From contig JACEHZ010000211.1 in the NCBI GenBank assembly GCA_017893485.1, positions 868,001 to 932,000 on the forward strand: 64,000 bases of DNA. Reading direction: 5' to 3'. The notes beneath the pieces are model-generated. The model was not told where the DNA came from and did not search any database. It saw only the letters and a list, made by a program, of their open reading frames with translations. This DNA comes from Hemerocallis citrina. Taxonomy: Eukaryota > Streptophyta > Magnoliopsida > Asparagales > Asphodelaceae. The position numbers and the translations under genes are program-made. Below are positions 46,027 through 57,970 of this stretch, piece by piece; within the stretch, counting starts at the first letter, position 1, and each line of letters starts with the position of its first letter.

Positions 46027-48230
46027 ATGTCAAGAGTGAACTCGGAGAGTGAGGCCTCGTCCTCGGGCGATGGTGGCACCGAGGAGAGGAGGCAGGCGGA
46101 GATCCGAAGGAAGGGGAAGCAAGTAGCCGAGCCGTTTTTGGCCGAGGCGAGGAAGGAGAAGAAGAAGAGGAGGGTGGTGGCCCAATCTCCCGTGGTCGAG
46201 GTGATCGTGGAGAATCCGAAGCAGGCCCCTGAGACGGGCCGATACCCTTGTGTACTATCCGGGCATGCTGGGGTTAGGCAGTACGAGGGTGACCTCTTGA
46301 AGAAGGCGATCTTCGGCCAGTCGGAAGTTTACGAAGAGAATAACCCGGTTCTGACTACCGAGGCAGATGAGATTGGATCGATGCTATCCGAGAGGGATCT
46401 CCTTCGGATCAGAAAGGGGTTCGCCATCCCTCCGGAGTACAAGCTAATTCTCCCCGGCGCTGGGATGCGGGCGAATTCCAAGCTGTCGTCGTCGAATATG
46501 TGCATGTTCGACAACGACCCTCTGAACGCCGAACTGCGTTTTTCGCTGTATCCCTTTATTTGCCAGGTCCTCGGATGGTACTGCCTCGTGCCGACCCAAT
46601 TTATGTCGAACACATGGCGTCATGTGAACGCCTTTCTGCTCTAGTGCCGCAATGCTGAAGTCGAGCCGGACCTGATGGTCTTCCGAAGCATGTATCGGAT
46701 AAACTGGATGCACAAGACCGAGCATCGGTACTACCTGGCACTGAGGAAGGGTGTTCGGATCATAGAAAAACCGAACTCGATCAAAGACTGGAAGGAAAAG
46801 TTCTCCATATTGAGGGGGGCACCAATACTGCAAATTCCGAGCCAGTGGAAGCCAGAGGTGCCCAAGTTTGCGAGAGCCGACCCCGAACTGACTGCGGTCG
46901 AGGAGGAGGTGGCGAGGAAGATCATAGCCCCCCCGATGTTGAGTTGGAGGGAGATGACGGAGGAGGTGCTGTTTGGGTCAGGCCTTAGCCCCAATCGACC
47001 CGAGTACGTTCCTGACATCTCGCTTATTTTTTTTAAGTCTTTTGCTCGCCTTACTGACTCAATTTGTTTGTCGTTTGGTACAGAAGCGCCGAAGATGGAC
47101 TTCAATGCCATGATGATCGATAGGGGCAAGGTGGCTGATGGTAGGAAGAGGAAGAGGCCGACCACGGCCGCCTCGTCAGGTCGGCAGCTCAAAGTTGCTT
47201 CGACTACCACTCCGCCTCCTCCGGTCACCGAGGCACCCTCGTCGATGGTTGTTGCCGAAGAGCCCTCGGCGCCCGTTGCTTCTGCCCCGGTTGGTGGGGC
47301 CTTCGATGTCACTGCGGCGTCGTCGCTCGAGGCTCCGCCGTTGACCGCTCCGGCCGAGGAGATCTTGACCGAGCAGCACAAGCAGCTGTTCGTGCCGAAC
47401 TGGAGAGTGAAGAATCATGATGGATTCCTCGGAAACTCGCAGATGTTGATGCAGGTCGTCAAGCATCTGGCGACCCCGAAAGATAGAGCCGCGCTGCAGG
47501 CGGGGACAGTCGGCGACGACACCTACGAAGTGGCTCGGTCGCTCGTATCGGTAAGTCTTTCTTGTGAATTTCTTCAAGTCTATTACTCTGCCCGTATCTT
47601 GCGCTCATCATTGTTTTGTCTTTACAGGCCACCTGTCACTTCAGCCATCTCCTTGAGGCGTTCACCGAGCATAAGAAAGAGTTGAAGGCCGCCAGCGACA
47701 AAGACAGGGCAGAAAAGGTCAAGGCGGTTCGGCAGCTCGAGGCCGAGCAGAGGCGAGCCGAGGGCTTGGAGGTCCAGGTTGCCGATCTTGTGGCCGACCT
47801 GGAGCGAGTCAAGGGGCGGCTCGTTGAGGAGTCTGCCAAAGCCGCTAAGGCTGCCGAGGAGCTGGCTGCATCAGCGAAGGCTCTGGCCGATGTGAAGGCA
47901 GAGAAAGAGTCCTTGGCAACGAAGATCAAGGCGGAGGTCGAAGCCTAGGCGAAGAAGCACATGGCCTCGAACATGGAGAAGTCCTACCAGAGGGCGCTTG
48001 ACCATGTTCAGGACTGCGTCCCTGGCTTCGAGCGGGTTGGCTACAGACTGTGGCCCGGATCCCCATCGGACGGCGAGGAGGAAGGAGGCAAAGGTGAGGA
48101 GATTGAGGGCGACGACAAGGAGGAGGTTGTCACCGACGCTTTGGAGACGAACCCCCAGGGCGAGGCGAGAAATGAGGGGGCGTCTGGCGAGGCGCCTGTG
48201 GTCGAACCAGCGACGCAGGTGGACCCCTGA
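46027..48230 (+). pseudogene. Antisense gene of the Tat element (Transposase_28-like)
   Basis: It is on the strand opposite to gag-pol. The ATG opens MSRVNSESEASSS with a Lys/Arg-rich start. The part SERDLLRIRKGFAIPPEY, then a segment ending LGWYCLVPTQFMSN, matches what I know of the plant putative gypsy-type transposon domain (PF04195), regularly found antisense in Tat elements. A TAG at 46642 interrupts, after which the frame goes on to 47550. A 77-bp intron (GT 47551, AG 47627) joins in phase to a coiled-coil exon rich in Ala/Glu/Lys. A second TAG at 47946 is followed by an acidic tail. A possible further intron near 47008-47083 has a good T-rich acceptor. TTATAAG at 45817 is a candidate TATA box. 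The function of this family is unknown to me. Confidence 0.75.
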
Positions 48231-48401
48231 TCTTCTCGTCTCTTTGTAGTCTTTATTTTCCTTTTTTCAAAAAATGTAATGCCTTTTTTGTGGACTGGCC
48301 ACCGCTTCTTTCAATGAATGAAAATCTCTGTTTCAATTCAAATTTGTGCAAGTGTTTGGGTCGGAGTGTAGTTTTCCAATTGCGATGTTCTTGTATTTCA
48401 G

Positions 48402-49118
48402 ATCCTCGAACACGCCCCGAATACCGTGGCAGCTCGTCATCACGCCGAGCTGTTTAAGCAATCTCGCGAGGCTCACCTCGTCGGTGAAATCGAGCTCACC
48501 AGGAGGTTGATGTTCAACGTGGAGAAGAAGAACAGCGAGCTTCTGGCCGAGGTGCATCATCTGCGGATAGTCGAGGAAGAACTGTCGGCGAAGGAGGCGG
48601 AGCTGGCTTCGGTGGTGGCTGAGCGAGATGAGCTCGAGAGTAAGGTCGAACAGTTGCAAAGGGTCACGGTTGATAAGAGCATCGAGGTGGCTAACCTGCA
48701 TCGTATCATATCCGACAGCGCTGAGTACCCCGGTTCGGCAAAGCTTCCTCGGTTCAAGATAATGGTGAAGGACGACACTCTGAAGGATAGGATCGTTGAG
48801 CTCGAGGAGGAGGTGGCTCGACTGAAGCCTCAGCCTGTGAGAGCTAATGTCCGCAGCACTTCTTGCACTCGCGAGGAGAGAGAACGGGGGATCACCTTCT
48901 ACGAGCTAGTGACTCGTGGCCAAGTTATTGGTCGGACAGCGGTCGACGCACAAAGCGGAGTAGCTATTAGCTCGAGCGGAGCTTCGGTCGGAGCAACCGT
49001 TAGGGTTAGTGGCGAGGCGGCGTCCCAGTTCGTCGGCCTAGAGACAAGCTCGGGGGTGAAAAGGCGAAAACCACGATTGTCTCTGAATCGGAACGTCCCT
49101 GTTTCGAGGAGGCATTGA
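48402..49118 (+). CDS. Second antisense ORF of the Tat element, coiled coil
   Basis: A frame of about 239 codons with no ATG near its start. It follows a plausible 3' splice site (TTGTATTTCAG at 48401), so it is more likely a 3' exon than a separate gene. Residues up to about 145 form a heptad-rich coiled coil (VEKKNSELLAEV, ELSAKEAELASVV, ELESKVEQLQ). The rest is Ser/Gly/Val-rich and ends in a basic tail. AATAAA at about 49204 in the same orientation could be its poly(A) signal. It may form the C-terminal part of the preceding antisense gene by alternative splicing. I recognise no domain. Confidence 0.5.
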   Translation: MLEHAPNTVAARHHAELFKQSREAHLVGEIELTRRLMFNVEKKNSELLAEVHHLRIVEEELSAKEAELASVVAERDELESKVEQLQRVTVDKSIEVANLHRIISDSAEYPGSAKLPRFKIMVKDDTLKDRIVELEEEVARLKPQPVRANVRSTSCTREERERGITFYELVTRGQVIGRTAVDAQSGVAISSSGASVGATVRVSGEAASQFVGLETSSGVKRRKPRLSLNRNVPVSRRH

Positions 49119-49640
49119 ACGAGTGGCGTCGAGCCTTTTACTTGTAATTTATTTAGTTGCTTTCCCGTTGTGATGGTTTGCCATGTAAATTTACCGAGTG
49201 TCTTAATAAAATCAAAGTTGCTTTGTTCATAGTCGTGACGTGGTCGCCTTATTCTTAACGCCGAACCATAAGGACCCTTAGCTCTTCTTTGTAGGTTTTA
49301 GCCACCAAACTTTAGTTTTTCGCTCGGAGTATTCTGAGGTGACTGTGTGCTTCCGAGGTGCGACAGCTCGGACATCAGATTCCGGCCACGTGGCAACATC
49401 CAGACGGTCGATCATGATCGTGGTATGTATCACGAGGTGGGAGGCACGAGTTCCAAGAAAACACTATCTTGTCGTTTTGTGGACACGTGGCACGATCAGA
49501 TCCGTTCATCACGTCCTACCACGCATTTTGAGATGATCCAACGGCGAAATTGGTTCGGCAGAATTTTTCTCCATATGCGAGGGTTGGTTCCTCGTCTGCT
49601 CAGCTCAGGGTTTTGAGTAAGCACAGCTGAGCCGAACGGT

Positions 49641-50222
49641 GGACTCCGAACCACCGTTAGAGTTGCCCGACGGTTGTGGGAGCAGTTCCGATTGGCGACC
49701 TACTTCTAGCTCGCCGAGGAGCGAGCTTGCGAAGTAGATTCGAGCCAAGTGTTGGACTCCGAACCATCGGTAGAGTAGTTCAACGGTTGTGGGAGCAGTT
49801 CCGAATGGCGGCCTACTTCTAGCTCGCCGAGGAGCGAGCTTGCGAAGTAGATTCGAGCCAAGTGTTGGACTCCGAACCATCGGTAGAGTAGTTCAACGGT
49901 TGTGGGAGCAGTTCCGAATGGCGACCTACTTCTAGCTCGCCGAGGAGCAAGATTGTGAAGTAGATTCGAGCCAAGTGTTGGACTCCGAACTATCGGTAGA
50001 GTAGTTCAACGGTTGTGGGAGCAGTTCCGAATGGCGACCTACTTCTAGCTCGCCAAGGAGCGAGCTTGTGAAGTAGATTCGAGCCAAGTGTTGGACTCCG
50101 AACCATCGGTAGAGTAGTTCAACGGTTGTGGGAGCAGTTCCAAATGGCGACCTACTTCTAGCTCGCCGAGGAGCGAGCTTGCGAAGTAGATTCGAGCCAA
50201 GTGCTGGACTCCGAACCATCGG
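49641..50222. repeat. Tandem array, unit exactly 113 bp
   Basis: GGACTCCGAAC recurs at 49641, 49754, 49867, 49980, 50093 and 50206: five full units and a partial one. Each unit contains an internal short inverted repeat, CTAGCTCGCCGAGGAGCGAGCT. It lies between the integrase end and the antisense genes. Confidence 0.95.
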
Positions 50223-50400
50223 TCGAACGAAGGGTAAGGGCAGAGAGTTGCGAACAGTTTTCACCAGTAAAATATGAGAAAGCTTGCTTTATTGATTAAT
50301 GGTCGACCGCTTCTAAAGTTGCGAGCCGATATTACATATGAGAAACAATATTAGAGAAAATACAGGGGTAGGAAAGGAACGGTTCGACATCCTGAAATAC

Positions 50401-53400
50401 TTAGAGGGGTGCCGGGGCACCTTCTTGGTACTTCAAAAGATGGTCGGCATTCCAGGTCCTAGGGATTTCTCTGCCTTCATGGTCCTCGAGACGGTAGGCT
50501 CCTGGCCGGACTACTTTCGTGATCCTGTAGGGCCCCTCCCAATTTGGGGCCAGCTTGCTCTTCTGACTAGGGAAGGAGACAGCTAGCTTCCTGAGGACTA
50601 GGTCCCCCTCTTTGAGATTGGTAGGTCGGACCTTTTTGTTATACGCCAACTCGATCCTCCTTCGATAGCTCTGTTGGCGAATTGATGCTCTTTCCCTCAG
50701 CTCGTCTATCAGGTCTAGGTTCGCCCGGAGTTCTCTGGCGTTCTGTTCCTCGTTGTAGGCTGCGAAGCGAGGAGAAGGTATGCCGACTTCGAGGGGTATC
50801 ACTGCCTCGGACCCGTAGGTGAGGTTGAACGGGGACTCTCCTGTGGGGGTTCGTTTGTTGGTGCGGTAGTTCCACAGCACGTTGGGGAGTTGGTCGACCC
50901 ATAAGCCTTTAGAACACTTGTCCAGTCTCTTCTTGATACCAGAGAGGATCTGCCAGTTAGCGTTCTCTGCCTGGCCATTCGACTGTGGGTGGGAGACGGA
51001 GGAGAAGCGTTGTTGGATGGCATGGTCTTCACATAGAGCTCGGAACGCGGCCCCAGTAAACTGAGTTCCGTTGTCTGTTACGAGGACACGGGGGACGCCG
51101 AACCGGCAGATGACGTTCTTCCAAAAGAATTGAAGCACCTTGTTCTCGGTGATAGTGGCTAGGAGCTCGGCCTCAGTCCACTTCGAAAAGTAGTCGATGG
51201 CTACGACCAAGAACTTGAACTGGCCCGGAGCTGGAGGGAATGGCCCTAGTAAATCCATCCCCCACATTGCGAAGGGGATAGGACTTGATAGGGAGGCGAG
51301 GTTAGCTTGGGGGAGGCGACGAATGTTGGAATGTCTCTGACAAGAGCCACATTACCGAACGTGTCGCTCGGTGTCTTGGAGGAGAGTCAGCCAGAAGTAT
51401 CCGTAATTCAGAGTTTTCCGAGCTAAGGACCTAGACCCTGAATGTGCCCCGCTGATGCCTTCATGGAGCTCCTGTAAGGCATAGTCGGCTTGTTTCGGGG
51501 AAAGGCATCTCAGGTATGGTCGGCCATCTATCTGCGAGAAGGAGCGCTTGTACAAGATCCCCTCGATCAGGATGTACCGCTCGGCCCTGGTTCTTACTCG
51601 GCGAGTTTCCTTGGGGTCCTCGGGGAGGAGTCCGTCCCTTAGGAATTCCACTAATGGTTTCATCCAATTATCTTGCAGTAGGACCGGCAATGACTCCACT
51701 GAGTCGAGGGTCTCGTCTTCTATACTCGGTTTCAAGAGGACCTCGATCAAGACGGTCTGCTCGAGGCCTTGGAGGGAGGATGAGGCCAACTTGGAGAGGG
51801 CGTCGGCCTGTGAATTCTCTTCTCGAGGGACTCGTTGGATGAGTGCCTCTTCGAACTGGGCCATGAGGGTTCGGACTTTGGCGAGGTACTTTGCCATCCG
51901 TTCGTCTCGTGCCTCGTAATCGCCCAAGACTTGATTCACAACCAGCTGAGAGTCACTATAGATTCGGAGGCGTTGCGCCCCGGCACTTTGGGCAAGTCCG
52001 AGGCCGGCAATTAGTGCCTCATACTCTGCTTCGTTCTTTGAGGCCTTGAAATTCATGTGGAGGGCATACTGGAGGACGAAGTCATCTGGACCTGTCAGGA
52101 TGATACCGGTGCCGCTCCCCTCGTTGCAAGAGGAACCGTCCACAAAAACTGTCCAGATGGGTGGTCCGTTCTCTGCTTGGCTGACCTCGGGGATGGTGCT
52201 CTCGACGATGAATTCCGCTAAGGCCTGAGCCTTTATTGTGGTTCGAGGATGGTAGAAGATGTCATGTTGGCTCAGCTCGATGGACCATTTCATAAGCCGA
52301 CCTGAGGTCTCCGGCTTGTGGAGTACTTGTTTTAGCGGTTGGTCGGTGAGGACCACAACCGTGTGGGACTGAAAGTATGGGCGGAGCTTCCTTTCTGCCA
52401 TAATCAGGGCGTAGGCCATCTTTTCTATCTTCGGGTAGCGGAGCTCGGCGTCTCGAAGCACCTTGCTCACGTAGTAGATGGGCCTCTGAGCCCGGTCTTC
52501 TTCCCTCACCAAAACAGCACTTAGGGTCTGCTCGGAAGCAGCCAAGTATATGAAGAGGGTTTCTCCTGGAACAGGCTTGCTGAGCAGGGGAGGGTTGACC
52601 AAGTAGGCCTTCAGTTGGTCGAACGACTCCTGTTGTAGTTCGCCCCATTCGAAGCCTTTGGCTGCCCTGAGAGCCTTGAAGAAGGGGAGGCACTTTTCCC
52701 CAGACTTCGAAAGGAATCGCCCAATAGCGGCGAGACGACCCGTGAGCCTCTGCACTTCCTTGACGTTCCGGGGTGGGGCCATGTCCAGTATGGCCTTAAT
52801 TTTTTTAGGATTTGCTTCGATCCCTCGCTGGCTGACCATGAAGCCGAGGAACTTTCCTGACAAGACCCCGAACGCACACTTGTTCGGATTAAGCCTCATG
52901 TTGTGCCTTCTCAGTACGCCGAATGCCTCCTGAAGGTCGGCCACGTGGTCGGTACCTCGGATGCTTTTCACGAGCATGTGGTCGACGTATACTTCCATGT
53001 TGCGGCCTCTCTGGCTTTGGAAGACTTTATTGATGAGGCGCTGGTAGGTGGCTCCAGCATTCTTCAATCCGAACGGCATAACTCTATAACAGTAGAGGCC
53101 CTGGTCGGTAATGAAGGAAGTCTTCGGAATGTCCGGGGGGAACATTCGGATCTGGTTGTAGCCGGAGAAGGCGTCCATGAAGCTGAGGAGCTCATGGCCC
53201 GAGGTGGCATCGATGAGGGTGTCGATATTCGGGAGAGGGAACGGATCCTTCGGACATGCCTTATTCAAGTCTATGAAGTCGATGCATATCCTCCAGGAAC
53301 CATTGGACTTCTTAACCATGACGACATTGGAGAGCCACTCGGGGTAGTTCACCTCCTGTATGAACCGAGCTTCTAGGAGCTTGTCCACCTCCTCCTTGAT

Positions 53401-54429
53401 GGCTTGTTGTCGCTCAGGAGCGAATTTACGCCTCTTCTGCTAAACCGTCCTGCACCCCGGTTCGACACTGAGGTGGTTCACTAGAAGCACCTCGGAAATC
53501 CCGGGCATATCCGCGGCAGACCAAGCAAATAGGTCGTGGTTCTTCCGGATGCACTGCACCAAGTCGGAACATAGGGCAGTCGGTAGGGATTTGCTGATGA
53601 GGAACTTTCAACTCGGATCCTCGTCCGAGAAGAGCACTTCTTCCAATTCGTCCGCCGGCTCGGACGTGGGTCGGACGTTCGGCTCGGGGATCTCTAAAGT
53701 CTCGAGGGAGAGCATCGGGCCCCCAGTGGAAGTCATGTAGAATTTCCGAGCCATCTCTTGGCTGCCCTTGACTTCTCCCACTCCCGCCCAGGTGGGGAAC
53801 TTCATCTTGAGGTGGTATGCCGAAGGAACGGCTTCCAGGGCAGCTAGGCCAGGTCGGCCCAAGATGACATTGTATGCAGCCGGGACATCGACGACCATAA
53901 AGTCCATCGACTCTGTCCGGGTGGTAGGGGTCCTCCCAGCAGTTACGTCCAGGGTGATAACCCCTTTGACAGTTACTGGTACCCCCGTGAACCCGTGGAG
54001 CGTGTAGCCGGCCGGTTTGAGTCGATCCCGGGATAGTTGCAGCCCTCGGAAGGCCGAGAGGAAGAGGATGTTCACGGAGCTCCCGTTGTCTACCAGGATC
54101 CTCTGCACTTTGAAGTTCGCCATGCGGAGGTCGATAACAAGTGCGTCGTAGTGGGGAGTTCGGACTCCCTCGAGGTCTTCATCAGAGAAAGTTACTAGGA
54201 CACCGAGGCCTTTGGGGGGAGGGACGCCGTGAACTGAATTGACCTATCGAACGAAGGCCTTCCGAGAGGAGTTGGAGGAGCCCCCCATGGGACCTCCGTG
54301 GATAAGGTGCAGAACACGCTCCTCCTCGAACTCGGGGGTTTCATCGCGTCGCTCGGAGCGCTTGTTAGCCCCCCGAGGCGGAGGAGTGGTGCGATCTCCC
54401 CGATCATTTGTTCTTACAAACTTAGCCAA
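50401..54429 (-). pseudogene. Tat pol: protease, RT, two RNase H, integrase
   Basis: Read leftward: protease (VDNGSSVNILF near 54090; the family has D(T/N)GSS), RT with WRICIDFIDLNKACPKD and YVDHMLVK (near 52990), a first RNase H (FIYLAASEQTLSAVL), a second archaeal-type RNase H (TVFVDGSSCNEGSG, AEYEALIAGL, YSDSQLVVNQV, ADALSKLAS), the integrase zinc finger (HEGISGAH...CGSC), and the integrase core with WGMDLLGPF, VTDNGTQF and NGQAENANW, keeping D, D and E. Damage: TAG at 54244, TGA at 53608, TAG at 53440, TAA at 51352, and the catalytic YVDD changed to YVDH. The dual RNase H identifies the Tat clade. Confidence 0.92.
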
Positions 54430-56186
54430 CTACCCCTCTTGATGAGGGCCTCTATTTCGTTCTTCAGCGCCCGGCAGTCGTTGGTGTCGTGGCCGTGATC
54501 CCGGTGGTAACGGAACCACTTCTCCTTGTTCCTCTTCTTGGCTTGGGTGTTCATCCTCGGAGCAGGAGGTAAAACCCCCTCCTTCTCGACTTCCATCAGG
54601 ATAGTGGAGACGTTGGTAGTGAGAGGGGCAAATTTCTCGAACCTGAGAGGAGGACGGCGCTGACCGCTATTGTCCTTCTGTAGCTTCTTGGCCCCTTCCT
54701 CTTCCGTTGTCTTTCTCTTCGACCCAGAAGTGGATCCTCCGAAACTCGGAAGGCACTCGGCCTCTTCCGCCCGAATATATTTCTCGCATCTAAGGAGAAG
54801 GTCGGCGAAGTTATGCGGGGGCTTTTTGGCGAGGGACGACCGAAGGTTAGAGTTGAGAACGTTGGATTGGAATGCAACAGTCGCCACTGACTTGTCGAGG
54901 GAGGCGATGGACCTGACCTCCGCAGTAAACCTCCTCACATAGTCCCTCAACTTTTCTCCCCTCTCCTGGCGGAGGTGGAGTAGAGAAAGGCTGGTCTTCT
55001 CCGTTTGCCTGCTACTCACAAAGTGAGTTATGAAGAGCATTTCGAACTGCTCAAAAGAGAAGATGGAAAAGGGAGCGAGCCGGGAGTACCATTCTCGAGC
55101 CGAGCCCTTAAGGGTGGCGGGGAAGGTTTTGCAGAGCATGGCGTCGGAAGCTTGGTGGATTAGCATCAAGGTCTTGAAGCTCTCGACATGATCAACAGGG
55201 TCCGACTCCCTCGAGTACGTTTCAAACTACGGAGGCTTGAAACCCCTCGGGATGGGAGCCTCCATGATAGTCCAGGAGAAGGGAGGTCTGCTGGGGCGGA
55301 CGGTCCTACCTCTGGACTCTTCCTCTTTGTCCATTTGACCGATGCGTCTCTCCATCTCGTGGAGACGGCGGTAGAGGGCATCGTCCCTCCGGTGGTAGTC
55401 AAACGATCCCCTGGACTCGTCTTCATAAGAAGGGGAGCGGGGACTACGGCGTCGATAGTTCTGGGATCGGCGAGGACTATGATTGTGTTGCTGGTGACTA
55501 GGAGTCGGGGGAGGAGTTATGGACCGGTGGCGAAGACTTGGGACCCGTGGGGGTGTTGGAACCCTTTGGGCATTATTGTTGTTGGGACGAAGGTTGAGGG
55601 CCTGCAACACCGTTGCCTGGAATTGTTGGAACTCGGCACGAGTGATGGGTGCCTCATCGTTCCTCGGACGATGTCGACCAGCAGGGGAATGTGGCCTCCT
55701 CCTACGACGCTCGGGAGATTCCCCCCGCCCTCTTCGGTCCGGAGACCTCCTGCCGTCTCGGTGATGAGGAGATCGCTCACCTTGATGTTGGCGGGAGTCT
55801 CCCTCTCGGACCCGCTTCTCATCTAGGCGGCGGCGAAGGTCCTCATCCTTCTGCCGATTTAGAACAGTGTTGCGGAGATCGGAAGCTCGGGGATTATGGG
55901 AGGCCATAGAATCTGAGGAGGCATTGTGTACTGAGACATGGTCTGGGTGGAGAGGTTGCTTCTGCTTCCGCTGGTTATGACCAGTGGGACCGTTAGGGGG
56001 TTGTTGATTCAGAAGGGGGTGCTGGCCCTGTTGGAGATGGTCTTGGACCAGGGGAGGAAGTTGCTCGGGCTGCGGATCAGGATGCACGGGGACCTCCTCT
56101 TGCGGATCGGCGGGGTTGGGTCCACGGTTGGACCCCATAGACCTGACCTTTCTGGGAGGCATGGCTGGAGAAGAGCTAGTCGACAA
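54414..56186 (-). pseudogene. Tat gag
   Basis: Starts MSTSSSPAMPPRK on the minus strand. The first 300 residues are Pro/Arg/His-rich, then comes FKPP, a TAG at 55227 (from CAG in the family's PPQFE), and the capsid-like region with LIHQASDAMLCKTFPATL, GSAREWYSRL, FEQFEMLFITHF and SLLHLRQERGEKLRDYVRRF. The C-terminal part has the knuckle-like YHRDHGHDTNDCRALKNEIE. A one-base shift near 54425 separates it from protease. Gag would form the particle. Confidence 0.9.
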
Positions 56187-56216
56187 GAAAGAGGCAGGGG
56201 CTATTCGTATGATTTT

Positions 56217-56234
56217 TTCCCACAGACGGTGCCA
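56217..56234 (-). other. Primer-binding site of Tat element C
   Basis: TGGCACCGTCTGTGGGAA on the minus strand, three bases after the LTR; the usual Tat sequence starts TGGCGCCGTC, so one base is changed. Confidence 0.75.
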
Positions 56235-56237
56235 ATC

Positions 56238-56858
56238 TGTTACCGCTGATTCTGGTGTGGGGGTAAACAGATAGAATTTGTGGGTTCGTGGAAAAACCTG
56301 AATAGCGAATCCAAGCCTGTTCGTTGGAATTGGGCTGCTGACTCCCGCCGTTCACCTGCAAGAAAGTGCGATACACCAGGGTTGATCCCGGCGACGCACC
56401 CTCCGACGCTCTTGTCAGTAACCAGTGATATGATTAAGAAAGAGCTTTAATTGGAAAAAGAGTGATTACCTTATAACAGTGGTAGGTCGGAGGTATTTAT
56501 AGTCGCCATGGGGATTTGATTAGGGTCCTGATTTCCTGTGATTCTGTTCAGAGTAAAATCCTCATAATCAATTTAGGAAACTGATCCCTAATTTTCGGTG
56601 AGAAGATAACTGTGGATTAAGCCCGTTGATTTAGTCAAATTAGAGACCCTAATTTCCTCTTGCTGGTCTGGGTTTATCTCGGGTCGGAACCCGTACCCAG
56701 TTGGAGTGGATCCGTTCGCGGGTTATTGGATCTGTGGAGGGGAGATCCAGTGCCCGCTTCAGACCCGTTGGTGGGTGAAATTATCGTTTTATCCCTGAGC
56801 TTCAAGATTCGTGCCCAATCTGGATGGTTCCAATTAAACCCCATTTTTAGCCATATCA
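56238..56858 (-). repeat. 5' LTR of Tat element C
   Basis: 621 bp, minus strand TGATATGGC...GGTAACA. The last 340 bp on the plus strand match 43648-43987. Confidence 0.88.
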
Positions 56859-57970
56859 ATGATCAAATCAAGAATGAGAAAAACCTAAGTTAATTCATGT
56901 CATATTTGTCGTGAGGCCACTAGGGTCAAAACACTATAGAGACAATATCAGCAAGGGGTCTCACACACAATTTGTCTCTAGAACCTAACTACACTACAAG
57001 CGGTATTTTTTGACTTGTATCATACAAATAAATTTGAGTACAAGTTACTTGCCTTAACCGAAGATGAAATGAACACCACGAATAATGGGAAAGGATTCCC
57101 GGGCAACGAACAAAATCCACGAATCAAAAGCAACGAATCCAAAGCAACGAACTCACGAACCACTCGCACGATCCCATGTGTGAACCTCTCAAGCTAAAGA
57201 GAGAGAGAGACCAACGAGAGAGAGAGATACGACGGTGGGGGGGTTGCGGCTTGCGGCCTGGCTGCAGGCGACGGTGCCGGAGGGAGAGAACGGAGAAATA
57301 GAGATAAGGTGAGTGCTCGGTGGTTGCAGAGGCTAGGGTGTAGGTCGATTGGGTGAAAGCTAAGGTCGGGTGCACAGTCGACGGGGGGAAGGTGGTCGGC
57401 TGGTATGTTGGGCACTGGCTGGGGGCGTCGGGATGGCGCAATTAGCGGGAGAGGGAGAGAGAGTGGAGGCCGGGAGAGAGAGGTAGAGGGTTAGGGTTTG
57501 TGAGAGTTGATGGTGTATTTATATGGAGGGATTAGGGTTATTAGTATGAGATGGGTTATTGGGTAATTGGGTTGTGGTTAGTTTAGGAGTAGCAATAGGA
57601 TTAGTCAAATAGGATTTGATTAGGATACAGTTTGTATAGGATTCAAAATAGGATTGTGGTTAAATTTTGGCTTTGGTAATCAATTAGGGTTCAAACAATA
57701 GGATTGGGAGTAGGATGAACAACCAAATCCACCACGAGCACCCAAGAATCAAATAAAGAGAACAAGAATCAAATAAATGAAAAGAACAACCATTGATAAA
57801 GAACGAAGCAAGAAGACGACAAATCAAACACAGAAAGCTCAAAATGAAATAAAATGAATATATATTGAAAACAACTCCAGTATACGGTCCAGAAAAATAC
57901 AAGAGAGTACAAAATCCAAGAGGGAAGGAAAATACACAAAAAATTCGAAAAGCGAAAAACAGGGGTTACA
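56859..57970 (-). repeat. LTR fragment related to element B
   Basis: Read on the minus strand it begins TGTAACCCCTGTTTTT at 57970. It shows the same plan as the LTR of B: a purine-rich start, a TATA-like ATATAAATAC near 57514-57526, telomere-like repeats, a G/C-rich transcribed part (57230-57440) and CAAGTTACTTGCCTTAA further on, which is also near 36750. It is cut at 56858 by Tat element C. Frames within it are not genes. Confidence 0.6.

Larger units (their letters stand above)
43648..56858 (-). mobile_element. Ty3/gypsy Tat-lineage retrotransposon C
   Basis: On the minus strand: 5' LTR (56858 to 56238), primer-binding site, gag, protease, RT, RNase H, a second archaeal-type RNase H, integrase, a 113-bp tandem array, an antisense gene region, a roughly 225-bp tandem array, a purine-rich tract (GGAGTGGGGGGCTCG, 44002 to 43988) and 340 bp of the 3' LTR. 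The second RNase H, the long region after pol, the tandem repeats there and the antisense ORF are all hallmarks of Tat. The left part of the 3' LTR was removed where element B joins. About 13.2 kb remain. Confidence 0.92.

Noticed and set aside
49641..50222. Regular repeat considered as a CRISPR array
   Set aside because: Units are 113 bp with no variable spacers, in a plant retrotransposon.
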